DNA from: an uncultured PS1 clade bacterium
GTDB lineage: Bacteria; Pseudomonadota; Gammaproteobacteria; PS1; Pseudothioglobaceae
NCBI GenBank assembly: GCA_938086805.1
Contig: CALKDH010000100.1
Coordinates: 1 to 47,809 of the forward strand
DNA: 47,809 nucleotides
Reading direction: 5' to 3'
A program made the position numbers and the translations under genes. Positions 1-7,667 of this stretch are shown here, piece by piece (within the stretch, counting starts at the first letter, position 1; the number at the start of each line of letters is the position of its first letter). Under the pieces are notes generated by a model. It was given only the letters and a program-made list of their open reading frames with translations, was not told the origin of the DNA and made no database searches.

Positions 1-244
1 CACAAAAACTTTCTATCTCTTCCGCTGTTCCTGGCTCTTGCTTCCCAAATTGATTACAAGGGAAGCCAATAATTTCTAAACCCTCGTCTTTATATTCTTG
101 GTAAAGTTTTTCCAGGCCTTTGTAGTGATAGGTTAAACCACAATTGCTTGCAGTATTAACAATTAAAATAACTTTTCCCTCAAAGTTTTTAAATGAAACC
201 TCTTCTCCAGCGATTTTTTTAAAATTAAACTGATGTCTGCTCAT
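1..244 (-). CDS. Glutathione peroxidase (partial, C-terminus beyond left edge)
   Basis: The first 81 codons of a glutathione peroxidase lie here; the rest is outside the window. It should reduce hydrogen peroxide or organic hydroperoxides with a thiol donor. The catalytic motif NTASNCGLT carries Cys35, so this is a Cys-type and not a selenocysteine enzyme. The second family motif FPCNQFGKQEPG (residues 61-72) supplies the conserved Gln69. The start is the ATG at 242-244, which begins MSRHQFNF, a usual N-terminus with no signal peptide, so it is likely cytoplasmic. It lies downstream of tRNA-Gln on the same strand, but a 22-bp palindrome upstream suggests it has its own promoter. Confidence 0.93.
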   Translation of the reverse strand, partial: MSRHQFNFKKIAGEEVSFKNFEGKVILIVNTASNCGLTYHYKGLEKLYQEYKDEGLEIIGFPCNQFGKQEPGTAEEIESFC

Positions 245-282
245 TTCTAGATGTGTTATTTAACAATAATTATGATTGTACT

Positions 283-304
283 CACTTCAAATTAATTTGA
301 AGTG
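283..304. promoter_or_regulatory. Perfect 22-bp palindrome upstream of glutathione peroxidase gene
   Basis: The arm CACTTCAAATT is followed directly by its exact reverse complement. It lies about 39 bp upstream of the peroxidase start, and a TACAAT hexamer on the minus strand follows it, so it could be an operator overlapping the -35 region. It could instead be a hairpin 3' of tRNA-Gln, but no T-tract follows on that strand. The binding protein is unknown. Confidence 0.45.
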
Positions 305-345
305 TTTAATTGATGAAGATGGTGTGTTTGCTGACAGCAAAAAAT

Positions 346-420
346 TGGCTGGGATGGCAGGATTCGAACCTGCGAATGACGGGATCAAAACCCGTTGCCT
401 TACCACTTGGCGACATCCCA
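346..420 (-). tRNA. tRNA-Gln (anticodon TTG)
   Basis: The reverse complement folds as a 75-nt tRNA. The acceptor stem TGGGATG pairs with CATCCCA, the D arm contains GGTAAGGC, the anticodon loop reads TTTTGAT (anticodon TTG), the T loop is GTTCGAATC, and the 3' end GCCA is encoded. It closely resembles enterobacterial tRNA-Gln. Its 5' 21 nt are also the end of the ispE reading frame. Confidence 0.97.
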
Positions 421-1251
421 ATTGTGTAATGGTGATGTATCTATTGCTTTTGCGACAAATCCAAACCATTTAGATGGTAATTCATCTTTTGCATTCAATG
501 CATCAATTTCATTTTCAAAGGTTACAAAGACACATGAGCCGGTACCTGTCATTCTTGCTTCGTCAATATGCTTTTTAGTTGAGTTTAGGTGCACAAGTGC
601 ATCTTTTATCTCGCTTTCCAAGTCAATTGCAGCATCCAAGCAATCATTGTGTGGATTTGAAACTAATGAAAAATCTGACATTTTCCTTTGTAGCGCAGAC
701 ATTGTCAATGCTTTGTGCCTGAATATTTCTTGAGTCGAGATTTGTTTTTTGATGGATACCACCAAATAGAAGTATCTTGGCAAAGACAAGGGAGAAAGAA
801 TTTCGCCAGTACCCTCGGCCCATGAACTTCTTCCATCAATAAATACCGGCACATCTGCTCCAAGTTCTTTTCCTAGTTCAATAAGTTTTGTTTTAGGTAA
901 GTTGATATCCCAGAGTTTATTTAGAGCAATCAGAGTTGTTGCAGCGTTTGAACTGCCGCCTCCTAATCCACCACCCGATGGAATTTTTTTTATGACTCCT
1001 ACGTCAACTCCATAGTTTGATGGCGCTAGTTGTTTTAACTTGAGTGCGCTTTGAATAATCAAGTCCTTTTCCAAGGGAATATTTTCATTACCCTGGGTAC
1101 GATTGATTTTCCCATCATTTCTGATATCAAAGTTTAATTCATCACAATAATCTAATAGTTGAAATATGGTTTGTAGGTTGTGATAACCATCATCTCTTTT
1201 TGAGATAATATGAAGAAATAAATTTACTTTGGCGGGTGATTGATATGTCAA
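400..1251 (-). CDS. ispE: 4-diphosphocytidyl-2-C-methyl-D-erythritol kinase
   Basis: IspE phosphorylates CDP-ME at the 2-hydroxyl in the MEP isoprenoid pathway in the cytosol. The 283-aa protein has the normal length and the GHMP-kinase signature: the glycine-rich ATP loop PSGGGLGGGSSNAA (91-104), the N-terminal PAKVN with Lys8, and GADVPVF with the catalytic Asp133. It starts one base after the orn stop, so it is probably translated with orn. Its last six residues (WDVAKW) and TAA stop are read from the 5' end of tRNA-Gln. The overlap is real in sequence: no earlier in-frame stop exists. Confidence 0.97.
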   Translation of the reverse strand: MTYQSPAKVNLFLHIISKRDDGYHNLQTIFQLLDYCDELNFDIRNDGKINRTQGNENIPLEKDLIIQSALKLKQLAPSNYGVDVGVIKKIPSGGGLGGGSSNAATTLIALNKLWDINLPKTKLIELGKELGADVPVFIDGRSSWAEGTGEILSPLSLPRYFYLVVSIKKQISTQEIFRHKALTMSALQRKMSDFSLVSNPHNDCLDAAIDLESEIKDALVHLNSTKKHIDEARMTGTGSCVFVTFENEIDALNAKDELPSKWFGFVAKAIDTSPLHNWDVAKW

Positions 1252-1252
1252 T

Positions 1253-1795
1253 TTAGATTTTTATGAAATGCTCTCTGTAATGCTTTAACTCTTCGATAGA
1301 GTCGTAAATATCAGATAGCGCTAGGTGTCTTGATTTTTTAGAAGAGCTAGAAATGATTTCTGGCTTCCATCGGACTGCTAGCTCTTTTAGGGTCGATACA
1401 TCAATATGCCGATAATGAAAAAACTTTTCAAGATTAGGCATATAGTTGTATAAGAATCTTCTATCTTGGCATATTGAATTACCGCACATTGGCGAAACCC
1501 CAGAGTCGACATATTTTGATAGAAAATCAAGAGTTAGAGATTCAGCTTGAGAGATTGAAATATTACTTTCTTGAACTCTTTTAACTAAGCCAGAACGATT
1601 ATGCTGGTTCGTATTCCATTCATCCATTCCCTCAATAAGCTCATTCTTTTGATGAATTGCTAAAGAGGGCCCTTCATCAATAATATTTAGGTCGGCATCT
1701 GTCACAACTGTTGCTATTTCAATAATGACATCAGTTTCTGGAATTAATCCGGTCATCTCAAGGTCAATCCAAATAAGGTTTGTTTTTCTATTCAT
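1253..1795 (-). CDS. orn: Oligoribonuclease
   Basis: Orn is a 3'-5' exoribonuclease that finishes RNA decay by cleaving di- and short oligonucleotides, including pGpG. The 180-aa protein has the full DEDDh set: Asp11 and Glu13 in WIDLEMTGL, Asp111 in CQDRRF, and His157 and Asp162 in HLALSD. Its length equals that of the E. coli enzyme. It lies 8 bp after trpD and one base before ispE in the minus-strand run, which suggests cotranscription. Confidence 0.97.
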   Translation of the reverse strand: MNRKTNLIWIDLEMTGLIPETDVIIEIATVVTDADLNIIDEGPSLAIHQKNELIEGMDEWNTNQHNRSGLVKRVQESNISISQAESLTLDFLSKYVDSGVSPMCGNSICQDRRFLYNYMPNLEKFFHYRHIDVSTLKELAVRWKPEIISSSSKKSRHLALSDIYDSIEELKHYREHFIKI

Positions 1796-1803
1796 GAATC
1801 AAA

Positions 1804-2820
1804 TTATCCATTGCTAGCTGAAATATAAGCATCCAGTTTATCCTGTGCACTTCCATTGGTTAATACTTCAGAAGCTTTATCTATTCCATTTTCTAAAGAG
1901 TTTACAAGTCCACTGACATAAATAGCGGCTCCCGCATTAAGCGCAATAATATCTTTAGCTGCACCCTCTTTGCCAGCAAAAGCATCATAAATTAATGCAA
2001 GAGATTCATTAGCATTTTCAGCCTTCAATTCTTCTAAGCTACCTGTATTTAATCCAAAATCATTTGGATGAACAGAGTAGGTCGAAACATCACCATCTTT
2101 TAGTTCAGCAACAAATGTTTTTTTAGCAATTGAGAATTCGTCTAGACCATCTTCGGAATGGACCACCATAACATGGCGCGAATCGAGACCCTTTAAAACA
2201 TTAGCAATCGGCTCAACTAAGTTTTTATCAAAAACACCCATAATTTGGTTTGGCGCTTTGGCTGGATTTGTCAAAGGACCCAATACGTTAAAAATTGTTC
2301 TTATTGCGAGCTCTTTGCGAGGCCCAATTGCATGTTTCATAGCGCTATGATGAGCTGGTGCAAACATAAAACCCACCCCAATCTCTTCAATACACTGACT
2401 AATCAATTCTGGATTTAAATTTAGATTGATACCAGCAGCTTCCAGTACATCTGCACTTCCAGATTTTGAGGATATTGAGCGATTTCCATGCTTTGCAACT
2501 CTTCCACCAGCCGCTGCAACTACAAAAGCTGAAGCTGTTGAGATATTGAAAAGACCGAGACCATCTCCTCCTGTGCCACAGGTGTCAACCAAGTACTCAT
2601 CGCTGCTTAATTTGACTGATGTGGCAAGATCTCGCATTACTTTTGCACTTGCAGTAATTTCCTCAATTGTCTCACCCTTCATTGAAAGACCAACAAGAAA
2701 TGCGCCGATCTGAGCATCAGTAGTTTGTCCTGTCATGATGCTATTCATGACATCATGCATCTCACTTTCATTCAAGTTTTGTCTTGAAATAACTGCTTTG
2801 ATTGCCTCATTTATATTCAT
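1804..2820 (-). CDS. trpD: Anthranilate phosphoribosyltransferase
   Basis: TrpD joins anthranilate to PRPP, the second step of tryptophan synthesis. The 338-aa protein contains the PRPP-binding loop CGTGGDG (81-87), the KHGNR motif (110-114) and SGSADVLE (120-127), all characteristic of the family. It is stand-alone, not fused to a glutamine amidotransferase. No other trp gene is nearby; it lies between pepP (2-bp gap) and orn (8-bp gap), an unusual metabolic mix of the sort seen in compact genomes. Confidence 0.97.
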   Translation of the reverse strand: MNINEAIKAVISRQNLNESEMHDVMNSIMTGQTTDAQIGAFLVGLSMKGETIEEITASAKVMRDLATSVKLSSDEYLVDTCGTGGDGLGLFNISTASAFVVAAAGGRVAKHGNRSISSKSGSADVLEAAGINLNLNPELISQCIEEIGVGFMFAPAHHSAMKHAIGPRKELAIRTIFNVLGPLTNPAKAPNQIMGVFDKNLVEPIANVLKGLDSRHVMVVHSEDGLDEFSIAKKTFVAELKDGDVSTYSVHPNDFGLNTGSLEELKAENANESLALIYDAFAGKEGAAKDIIALNAGAAIYVSGLVNSLENGIDKASEVLTNGSAQDKLDAYISASNG

Positions 2821-2822
2821 AA

Positions 2823-4073
2823 CTATTGCCGACTCATTATTTGTTCAATTTCATCAATTTCTTTAGCTGCTTTTTGGGAGAGAACATGGTTTCCTGTATC
2901 AGTCACTAGAACATCATCTTCTATTCTGACTCCTATGCCCCAGTATTTAGGGTCAATTTTATCATCCCTTCGAATGTAAATTCCAGGCTCAACAGTTGTT
3001 ACCATGCCTCTTTTAAACTCACGGAACTCTTCATTAACTAATTTACTGCCTACGTCATGTACATCAAGTCCCAGCCAGTGCCCAGTGTTGTGCATATAAA
3101 ATTTAGTTAAATCCTCAGGCGATTTCATAATTCCTAACTTGATAAGACCATCCGTTATTATTTGACAGGCAGTTTCATGTGGCTTATTGGAGCTTATCCC
3201 AGGCCTAATTGATTTAATAGCCGATTTTTGCGCACTCAAAACAAGATCATATATCTCTCTTTGAGCATCACTAAACTTTCCATTAATCGGAAATGTTCTT
3301 GTAATATCTGAGGCATAGCCGTTAATCTCGCAACCTGCATCAATCAAAAGTAGATCCCCATTTTTCAGCTCTTTATTGTTTTCAGTGTAATGCAAAATGC
3401 ATGCATTTTCTCCACTTGCAACGATTGGAGGGTAGGAGTGTTCAGAGTTGCCATTCCTAAAATGTGAGTCAAACACAGAGGCAATATTATGCTCAAAAAG
3501 TCCAGGTATAGCCTCTTTCATTGCATTTATGTGGGCTTCAGATGCTAGGTCTGCTGCATCCTGCATATTTTTTACTTCTTCCTTGTCTTTTATAAGCCGC
3601 ATTTCTGAAACAAAAGGGTTCAAGGGTTTTAACCTATTTTCAAAAAGAGAATGAATACGTTTATTATGAATATTTGTGCTGGAATGGTCTTTCCAGCCTC
3701 CTCCTCCCGGTGCATCATAATAAATGGTAGAGCCTTTTTTAGTGTAGGAGTCAATATGATCAAAAAAAGTATCAATGTCATATGCCTGATTCACTAGCAA
3801 TATTTCTGGAGCAAGTTCAGTTCCTAGTCTGATTCCATTCCAAATCTCTTTGGTCTCGTCCTTTGGTCTCAAAAACATGACATAGCTATCTTTGCTAAAT
3901 ACAGCTATTGCATCGGGTTCTATAAATCCAGTGAGATACCAAAAATTACTATCCGGACGAAATGGATAAGTCACATCACTGTTTCTTTTTTGTTCGCTAT
4001 TGGTTGATACAATAACCACTGCATCATGACCCAACATGCTTAACAACTCCTCTCTTCTTTTTTGATGTATCAT
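2823..4073 (-). CDS. pepP: Xaa-Pro aminopeptidase (aminopeptidase P)
   Basis: PepP removes an N-terminal residue that precedes proline, using two metal ions. The pita-bread fold ligands are visible: the two Asp residues in LLIDAGCEINGYASDITRTF, His in HNTGHWLGLDVHD, Glu in TTVEPGIY and Glu in VRIEDDVLV. The N-terminal domain has the typical DSNFWYLTGF. I chose the ATG at 4071-4073 (MIHQKRREEL, 416 aa). An upstream in-frame ATG at 4151 would add 26 unconserved residues and run into divergent rsmE. The gene heads the minus-strand run pepP-trpD-orn-ispE. Confidence 0.95.
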   Translation of the reverse strand: MIHQKRREELLSMLGHDAVVIVSTNSEQKRNSDVTYPFRPDSNFWYLTGFIEPDAIAVFSKDSYVMFLRPKDETKEIWNGIRLGTELAPEILLVNQAYDIDTFFDHIDSYTKKGSTIYYDAPGGGGWKDHSSTNIHNKRIHSLFENRLKPLNPFVSEMRLIKDKEEVKNMQDAADLASEAHINAMKEAIPGLFEHNIASVFDSHFRNGNSEHSYPPIVASGENACILHYTENNKELKNGDLLLIDAGCEINGYASDITRTFPINGKFSDAQREIYDLVLSAQKSAIKSIRPGISSNKPHETACQIITDGLIKLGIMKSPEDLTKFYMHNTGHWLGLDVHDVGSKLVNEEFREFKRGMVTTVEPGIYIRRDDKIDPKYWGIGVRIEDDVLVTDTGNHVLSQKAAKEIDEIEQIMSRQ

Positions 4074-4120
4074 TTTATTTGGTGTATTAATTCTTAGATA
4101 TACAACGCAAGAAAGATACC

Positions 4121-4837
4121 ATGAAAACGATACGACTTTACCAAAATACACCTTTTACTGAGGGTAAAACAGCTGAATTAGATAGTGATAATAGTCATCA
4201 TTTAAACAAGGTTTTACGATTTCCAGTCGGCAAAAATATTACAGTATTTAATGGTGACGGTTTTGATTACACAGCGTTAGTTCAAGGTGCCAAAAAAACA
4301 ACCAGCCTTAAAATCATTTCTAAGGCTAGAAATAATTCAGAATCAAAATTAGATTTAACTCTTGCTCAGGGGATTGCAAAAGGCGAAAAAATGGATTTTC
4401 TGATCCAAAAAGCCGTGGAATTGGGAGTCAAAAGAATAATACCAATGAAATTAGAGCGTTGTGTTGTTCGGCTAAGAGATGAAAAAGTTCAAAAAAAAAT
4501 TGATCATTGGCAAAAAATTGCTAACCATGCCTGTGAACAGTCAGGTCGTTCAGTTATTGTCACCGTGTCTGATCCAGTTTCGCTCGAAGGGTTATTAGAA
4601 GAGAGGAGCCACAATGGCTTTGTTTTGCACCACCGAGCACAAACCGGCCTTAGTCAAGTGCAGGAAACTTCAAATGCAACTATATTGATTGGGCCAGAAG
4701 GTGGCTTGACCGAAAAAGAAGTTAATGATTCTGAGTTTGCGGGATATCAGTCAGTCCATATTGGAAAGAGGGTTTTGAGAACAGAAACCGCTTCATTAGC
4801 AGCAATTGCTAATATGCAGTTGTTATGGGGAAGCTAA
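4121..4837 (+). CDS. rsmE: 16S rRNA (uracil-1498-N3)-methyltransferase
   Basis: RsmE methylates U1498 of 16S rRNA in the assembled 30S subunit, using SAM. The 238-aa SPOUT protein has HHLNKVLRFPVG near the N-terminus, KGEKMDFLIQKAVELGVK in the middle, the HACEQSGR motif, and the C-terminal SAM knot IGPEGGLTEKEV and RVLRTETASLAA. It is divergent from pepP with a short shared promoter region and converges on proC. Confidence 0.96.
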   Translation: MKTIRLYQNTPFTEGKTAELDSDNSHHLNKVLRFPVGKNITVFNGDGFDYTALVQGAKKTTSLKIISKARNNSESKLDLTLAQGIAKGEKMDFLIQKAVELGVKRIIPMKLERCVVRLRDEKVQKKIDHWQKIANHACEQSGRSVIVTVSDPVSLEGLLEERSHNGFVLHHRAQTGLSQVQETSNATILIGPEGGLTEKEVNDSEFAGYQSVHIGKRVLRTETASLAAIANMQLLWGS

Positions 4838-4855
4838 AAGGAAATAAAGAAAGTC

Positions 4856-5686
4856 CTAGTCAGTGTTGCCTAGTTCTTTACTGAGCTCCCGTGCACGGTC
4901 GTAGGCAGCTCTTGTTGCAGCTGCAACAATTCCCTCAAAGTTCTGATCTTGAAAGGTTTCGATTGCTGATTGCGTAGTTCCATTTGGTGATGTAACTTCC
5001 GCACGAAGTGTGCGCGAGTCTTTGCCAGAATTCGTCGCCATGATGCTTGCACCTAGACTGGTTTTGATACTCAAAGCATCAGCTGTATCTTCATCTAGAC
5101 CTAGGGCCATAGCGGCCTGCTTCATGGACTGCATCATTAAGAAAAAATAAGCGGGTCCACTGCCTGAAATCGCTGTAATTGCATCCAAGAGGTTTTCCTC
5201 ATTGACCCAAAAGCATTCTCCCACAGCAGATAACAACAAGTTTACTGATTCTTTTTGGATGTCATTGACGAGCTCATTTGCATAAAGACCAGTGACTCCA
5301 GACTGAAAAAGAGCAGGCGTATTGGGCATTGTTCTAACGAGTGCAAAGTCACCGCCAAGCCATCGATTAATATCTTTACTTTTGATGCCAGCTACAATGG
5401 AGACAAAGAGTTGATCTGATGAGGCTTTATTTTTGAGCTCATAGCAAACCACAGAGAGCACTTGAGGTTTAACAGCAAAAACGACAATATCACTGTAAGT
5501 TAATAATGAGACATTGTCAGGATGGGCAGTCACTCCTAGTTCAGAACTGCGTTTTTCTAGGAGCTCAGTATTGGCGTCACTAACATTAATATTTTTGGCT
5601 TCAAAGCCATCACTCAATAGCCCCTTAATAAGAGCATAGGCCATATTACCAGCGCCAATAAATCCAATGACTGTTTTGTTTTCCAT
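4856..5686 (-). CDS. proC: Pyrroline-5-carboxylate reductase
   Basis: ProC reduces pyrroline-5-carboxylate to proline with NAD(P)H, the last step of proline synthesis. The 276-aa protein begins with the Rossmann motif GFIGAGNMAYALIKGLL (residues 8-24). It carries VRTMPNTPA and the C-terminal catalytic/dimer motif AISGSGPAYFF, followed by the SPNGTT loop. Length and motifs are standard. It is divergent from gph with a 66-bp shared intergenic region. Confidence 0.97.
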   Translation of the reverse strand: MENKTVIGFIGAGNMAYALIKGLLSDGFEAKNINVSDANTELLEKRSSELGVTAHPDNVSLLTYSDIVVFAVKPQVLSVVCYELKNKASSDQLFVSIVAGIKSKDINRWLGGDFALVRTMPNTPALFQSGVTGLYANELVNDIQKESVNLLLSAVGECFWVNEENLLDAITAISGSGPAYFFLMMQSMKQAAMALGLDEDTADALSIKTSLGASIMATNSGKDSRTLRAEVTSPNGTTQSAIETFQDQNFEGIVAAATRAAYDRARELSKELGNTD

Positions 5687-5752
5687 ATAAAATAACTTTG
5701 ATTTCAGTGCTTAATTCAATTCTACCAAAGTTGCAATAAATATAGAACATTA

Positions 5753-6421
5753 ATGACAATATTTCAGCCAAAACTAGTAATGATTGATGTTGATGGAACT
5801 TTGATTGATAGCGTCCCTGATTTGGCTTATTGTGTTGATCAGATGATGGTTGCTCTGAATATGCCATTAAGAGGGGAAGATACAGTTAGGCATTGGGTTG
5901 GAAATGGTGTCCCTAGGTTGGTGGAAAGGGCTTTGACGGGTGAATTGGATGGTTCTCCAAGTAAAGAGGTATTCGACAAAGCGTATCCAATTTTTTTAGA
6001 TTTGTACGCCCAAAATTCATCTGTTAGGTCTACTCTTTATGAAGGCGTGATAGAGGGCTTAGAGTATTTAAAATCTGAGGGCTACCTTTTAGGTTGCGTT
6101 ACAAATAAAGCCGAACAGTTTACTCATCCATTGCTTAAATCTTTAGGAATTTTTGACTATTTTGGGATAGTTATTTCAGGAGACACTTTAGAAAGAAAGA
6201 AGCCAGACCCAATGCCACTGATTCATGGTGCTGACTTTTTTAATGTTGAGCCCAACGAATGCCTAATGCTTGGCGACTCTGTTAGCGATGTGAAGGCAGC
6301 CAGAGCAGCAAATTTTCAAATTATTTGCATGTCATATGGCTACAATCATGGTAACAATATCGCTCATGAAAATCCTGATCTCGTGATCGATTCAATGAAG
6401 CAATTGCGAGACTACCTATAG
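5753..6421 (+). CDS. gph: Phosphoglycolate phosphatase (HAD family)
   Basis: This 222-aa HAD hydrolase probably removes phosphate from 2-phosphoglycolate. HAD motif I is DVDGTLIDS with the nucleophile and acid Asp residues, motif II is VTNK, motif III is the Lys in KKPDP, and motif IV is LGDSVSDV. The helical cap between motifs I and II matches the Gph group. The stop overlaps the bioA GTG start by one base (TAGTG), so the two are probably coupled. Substrate assignment within the HAD family is by similarity only. Confidence 0.88.
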   Translation: MTIFQPKLVMIDVDGTLIDSVPDLAYCVDQMMVALNMPLRGEDTVRHWVGNGVPRLVERALTGELDGSPSKEVFDKAYPIFLDLYAQNSSVRSTLYEGVIEGLEYLKSEGYLLGCVTNKAEQFTHPLLKSLGIFDYFGIVISGDTLERKKPDPMPLIHGADFFNVEPNECLMLGDSVSDVKAARAANFQIICMSYGYNHGNNIAHENPDLVIDSMKQLRDYL

Positions 6422-7662
6422 TGAATATTGAAGAAAATCATATCTGGCACCCTTATGCCAATATCCCAAACAAGGTCCCAACATACCATGTAGAGAGTGC
6501 AGAAGGGGTTTACCTTAATTTCAAGAATGGGGTGAGCGTCATTGACGGTATGAGCTCTTGGTGGTGCATGATACATGGCTACAACAACCCCTATATAAAT
6601 GATGCCATTAAGTTTCAGATTGATCAAGTGTCGCACGTGATGTTTGGGGGTCTGACTCATCAACCAGCCATTGACTTATGTGAAAAGCTAATTAATTTAA
6701 CGCCCAAAGGCCTAGATAAGGTGTTTTTTGCCGATTCGGGCTCTGTCTCAGTTGAGGTGTCTTTAAAAATGGCAATTCAGTACTGGCAAAACAAAGGTCA
6801 TAAAGAAAAGTCATATTTTTTAACGCCCAGGGGTGGTTACCATGGCGATACTTTTGGCGCTATGAGTGTTTGTGATCCCAACAAAGGCATGCATCACCTT
6901 TTTAGTGAAGTTTTGCCGAAGCATTACTTTGTTATGCAACCTAAAGATCATAACACCGATGAGGCGCTCTCTGATTTAGAGTCTAGGCTGAGCAAAAGCC
7001 ATAAAAAAATTGCTGCTATGATTCTTGAGCCAATAGTTCAGGGCGCCGGAGGAATGAATATTTATGATGAAGATTACCTTAAAGGCGCTAGAGTATTATG
7101 TGACAACTTCAACGTCCTTATGATTGTTGATGAGATAGCCACTGGGTTTGGGCGAACAGGCGAGTTTTTTGGCTGTAATCATGCAAATATTTCTCCAGAT
7201 ATTATGTGCGTAGGAAAGGCTTTGACAGGCGGCTATATGACAATGGCTGCTGCCATAACTAACAAAGATATTTCTGAAACAGTAGGCGTACTAATGCATG
7301 GACCAACCTTTATGGCCAATCCTTTGGCCTGTTCTGCAGCGATTGCAAGTATTGATCTTCTGTTAACTAGCAACTGGAAACAAAGAGTCACCGAAATTGA
7401 AACGATTTTAAGAGATCAATTGATGCCCCTTAAGAATCATCAATCTATACTTGACGTCAGAATTCTTGGTGCAATCGGCGTAGTAGAGTTCAATGAGGAT
7501 TTGGACATGAAAAAAACTCAGGAGGAGCTGATAGAGTCTGGTGTTTGGCTCAGGCCTTATGGAAAGTTACTCTACACTATGCCACCCTTCGTAATATCAG
7601 ACGAAGAGTTGTTGGCTATTACTCAGGCTATGCGTAAGATTGTTGGCGACTCGTTAGAGTAA
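6421..7662 (+). CDS. bioA: Adenosylmethionine--8-amino-7-oxononanoate aminotransferase
   Basis: BioA makes 7,8-diaminopelargonate for biotin synthesis, using SAM as amino donor and PLP as cofactor. The 413-aa protein starts with HIWHPY and has DGMSSWW near residue 45, both diagnostic of BioA. The fold-type I features are ILEPIVQGAGGM, VDEIATGFGRTG and the Schiff-base lysine in CVGKALTGGY; HGPTFMANPLACS follows. It uses a GTG start that overlaps the gph stop. No other bio gene is present. The converging priA ends 5 bp away. Confidence 0.94.
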   Translation: MNIEENHIWHPYANIPNKVPTYHVESAEGVYLNFKNGVSVIDGMSSWWCMIHGYNNPYINDAIKFQIDQVSHVMFGGLTHQPAIDLCEKLINLTPKGLDKVFFADSGSVSVEVSLKMAIQYWQNKGHKEKSYFLTPRGGYHGDTFGAMSVCDPNKGMHHLFSEVLPKHYFVMQPKDHNTDEALSDLESRLSKSHKKIAAMILEPIVQGAGGMNIYDEDYLKGARVLCDNFNVLMIVDEIATGFGRTGEFFGCNHANISPDIMCVGKALTGGYMTMAAAITNKDISETVGVLMHGPTFMANPLACSAAIASIDLLLTSNWKQRVTEIETILRDQLMPLKNHQSILDVRILGAIGVVEFNEDLDMKKTQEELIESGVWLRPYGKLLYTMPPFVISDEELLAITQAMRKIVGDSLE

Positions 7663-7667
7663 TTTAT

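Noticed and set aside
276-473. Frames of 60-65 codons across the tRNA-Gln region
   Set aside because: They run through the tRNA gene on either strand and have no family similarity; the tRNA explains the sequence.
2426-2713. 95-codon plus-strand frame opposite trpD
   Set aside because: It is the antisense shadow of trpD, whose motifs are intact; no ribosome-binding site and no recognisable domain.
4074-4151. N-terminal extension of PepP
   Set aside because: The extra 26 residues are not family-like and would overlap divergent rsmE; the ATG at 4073 gives the usual start.
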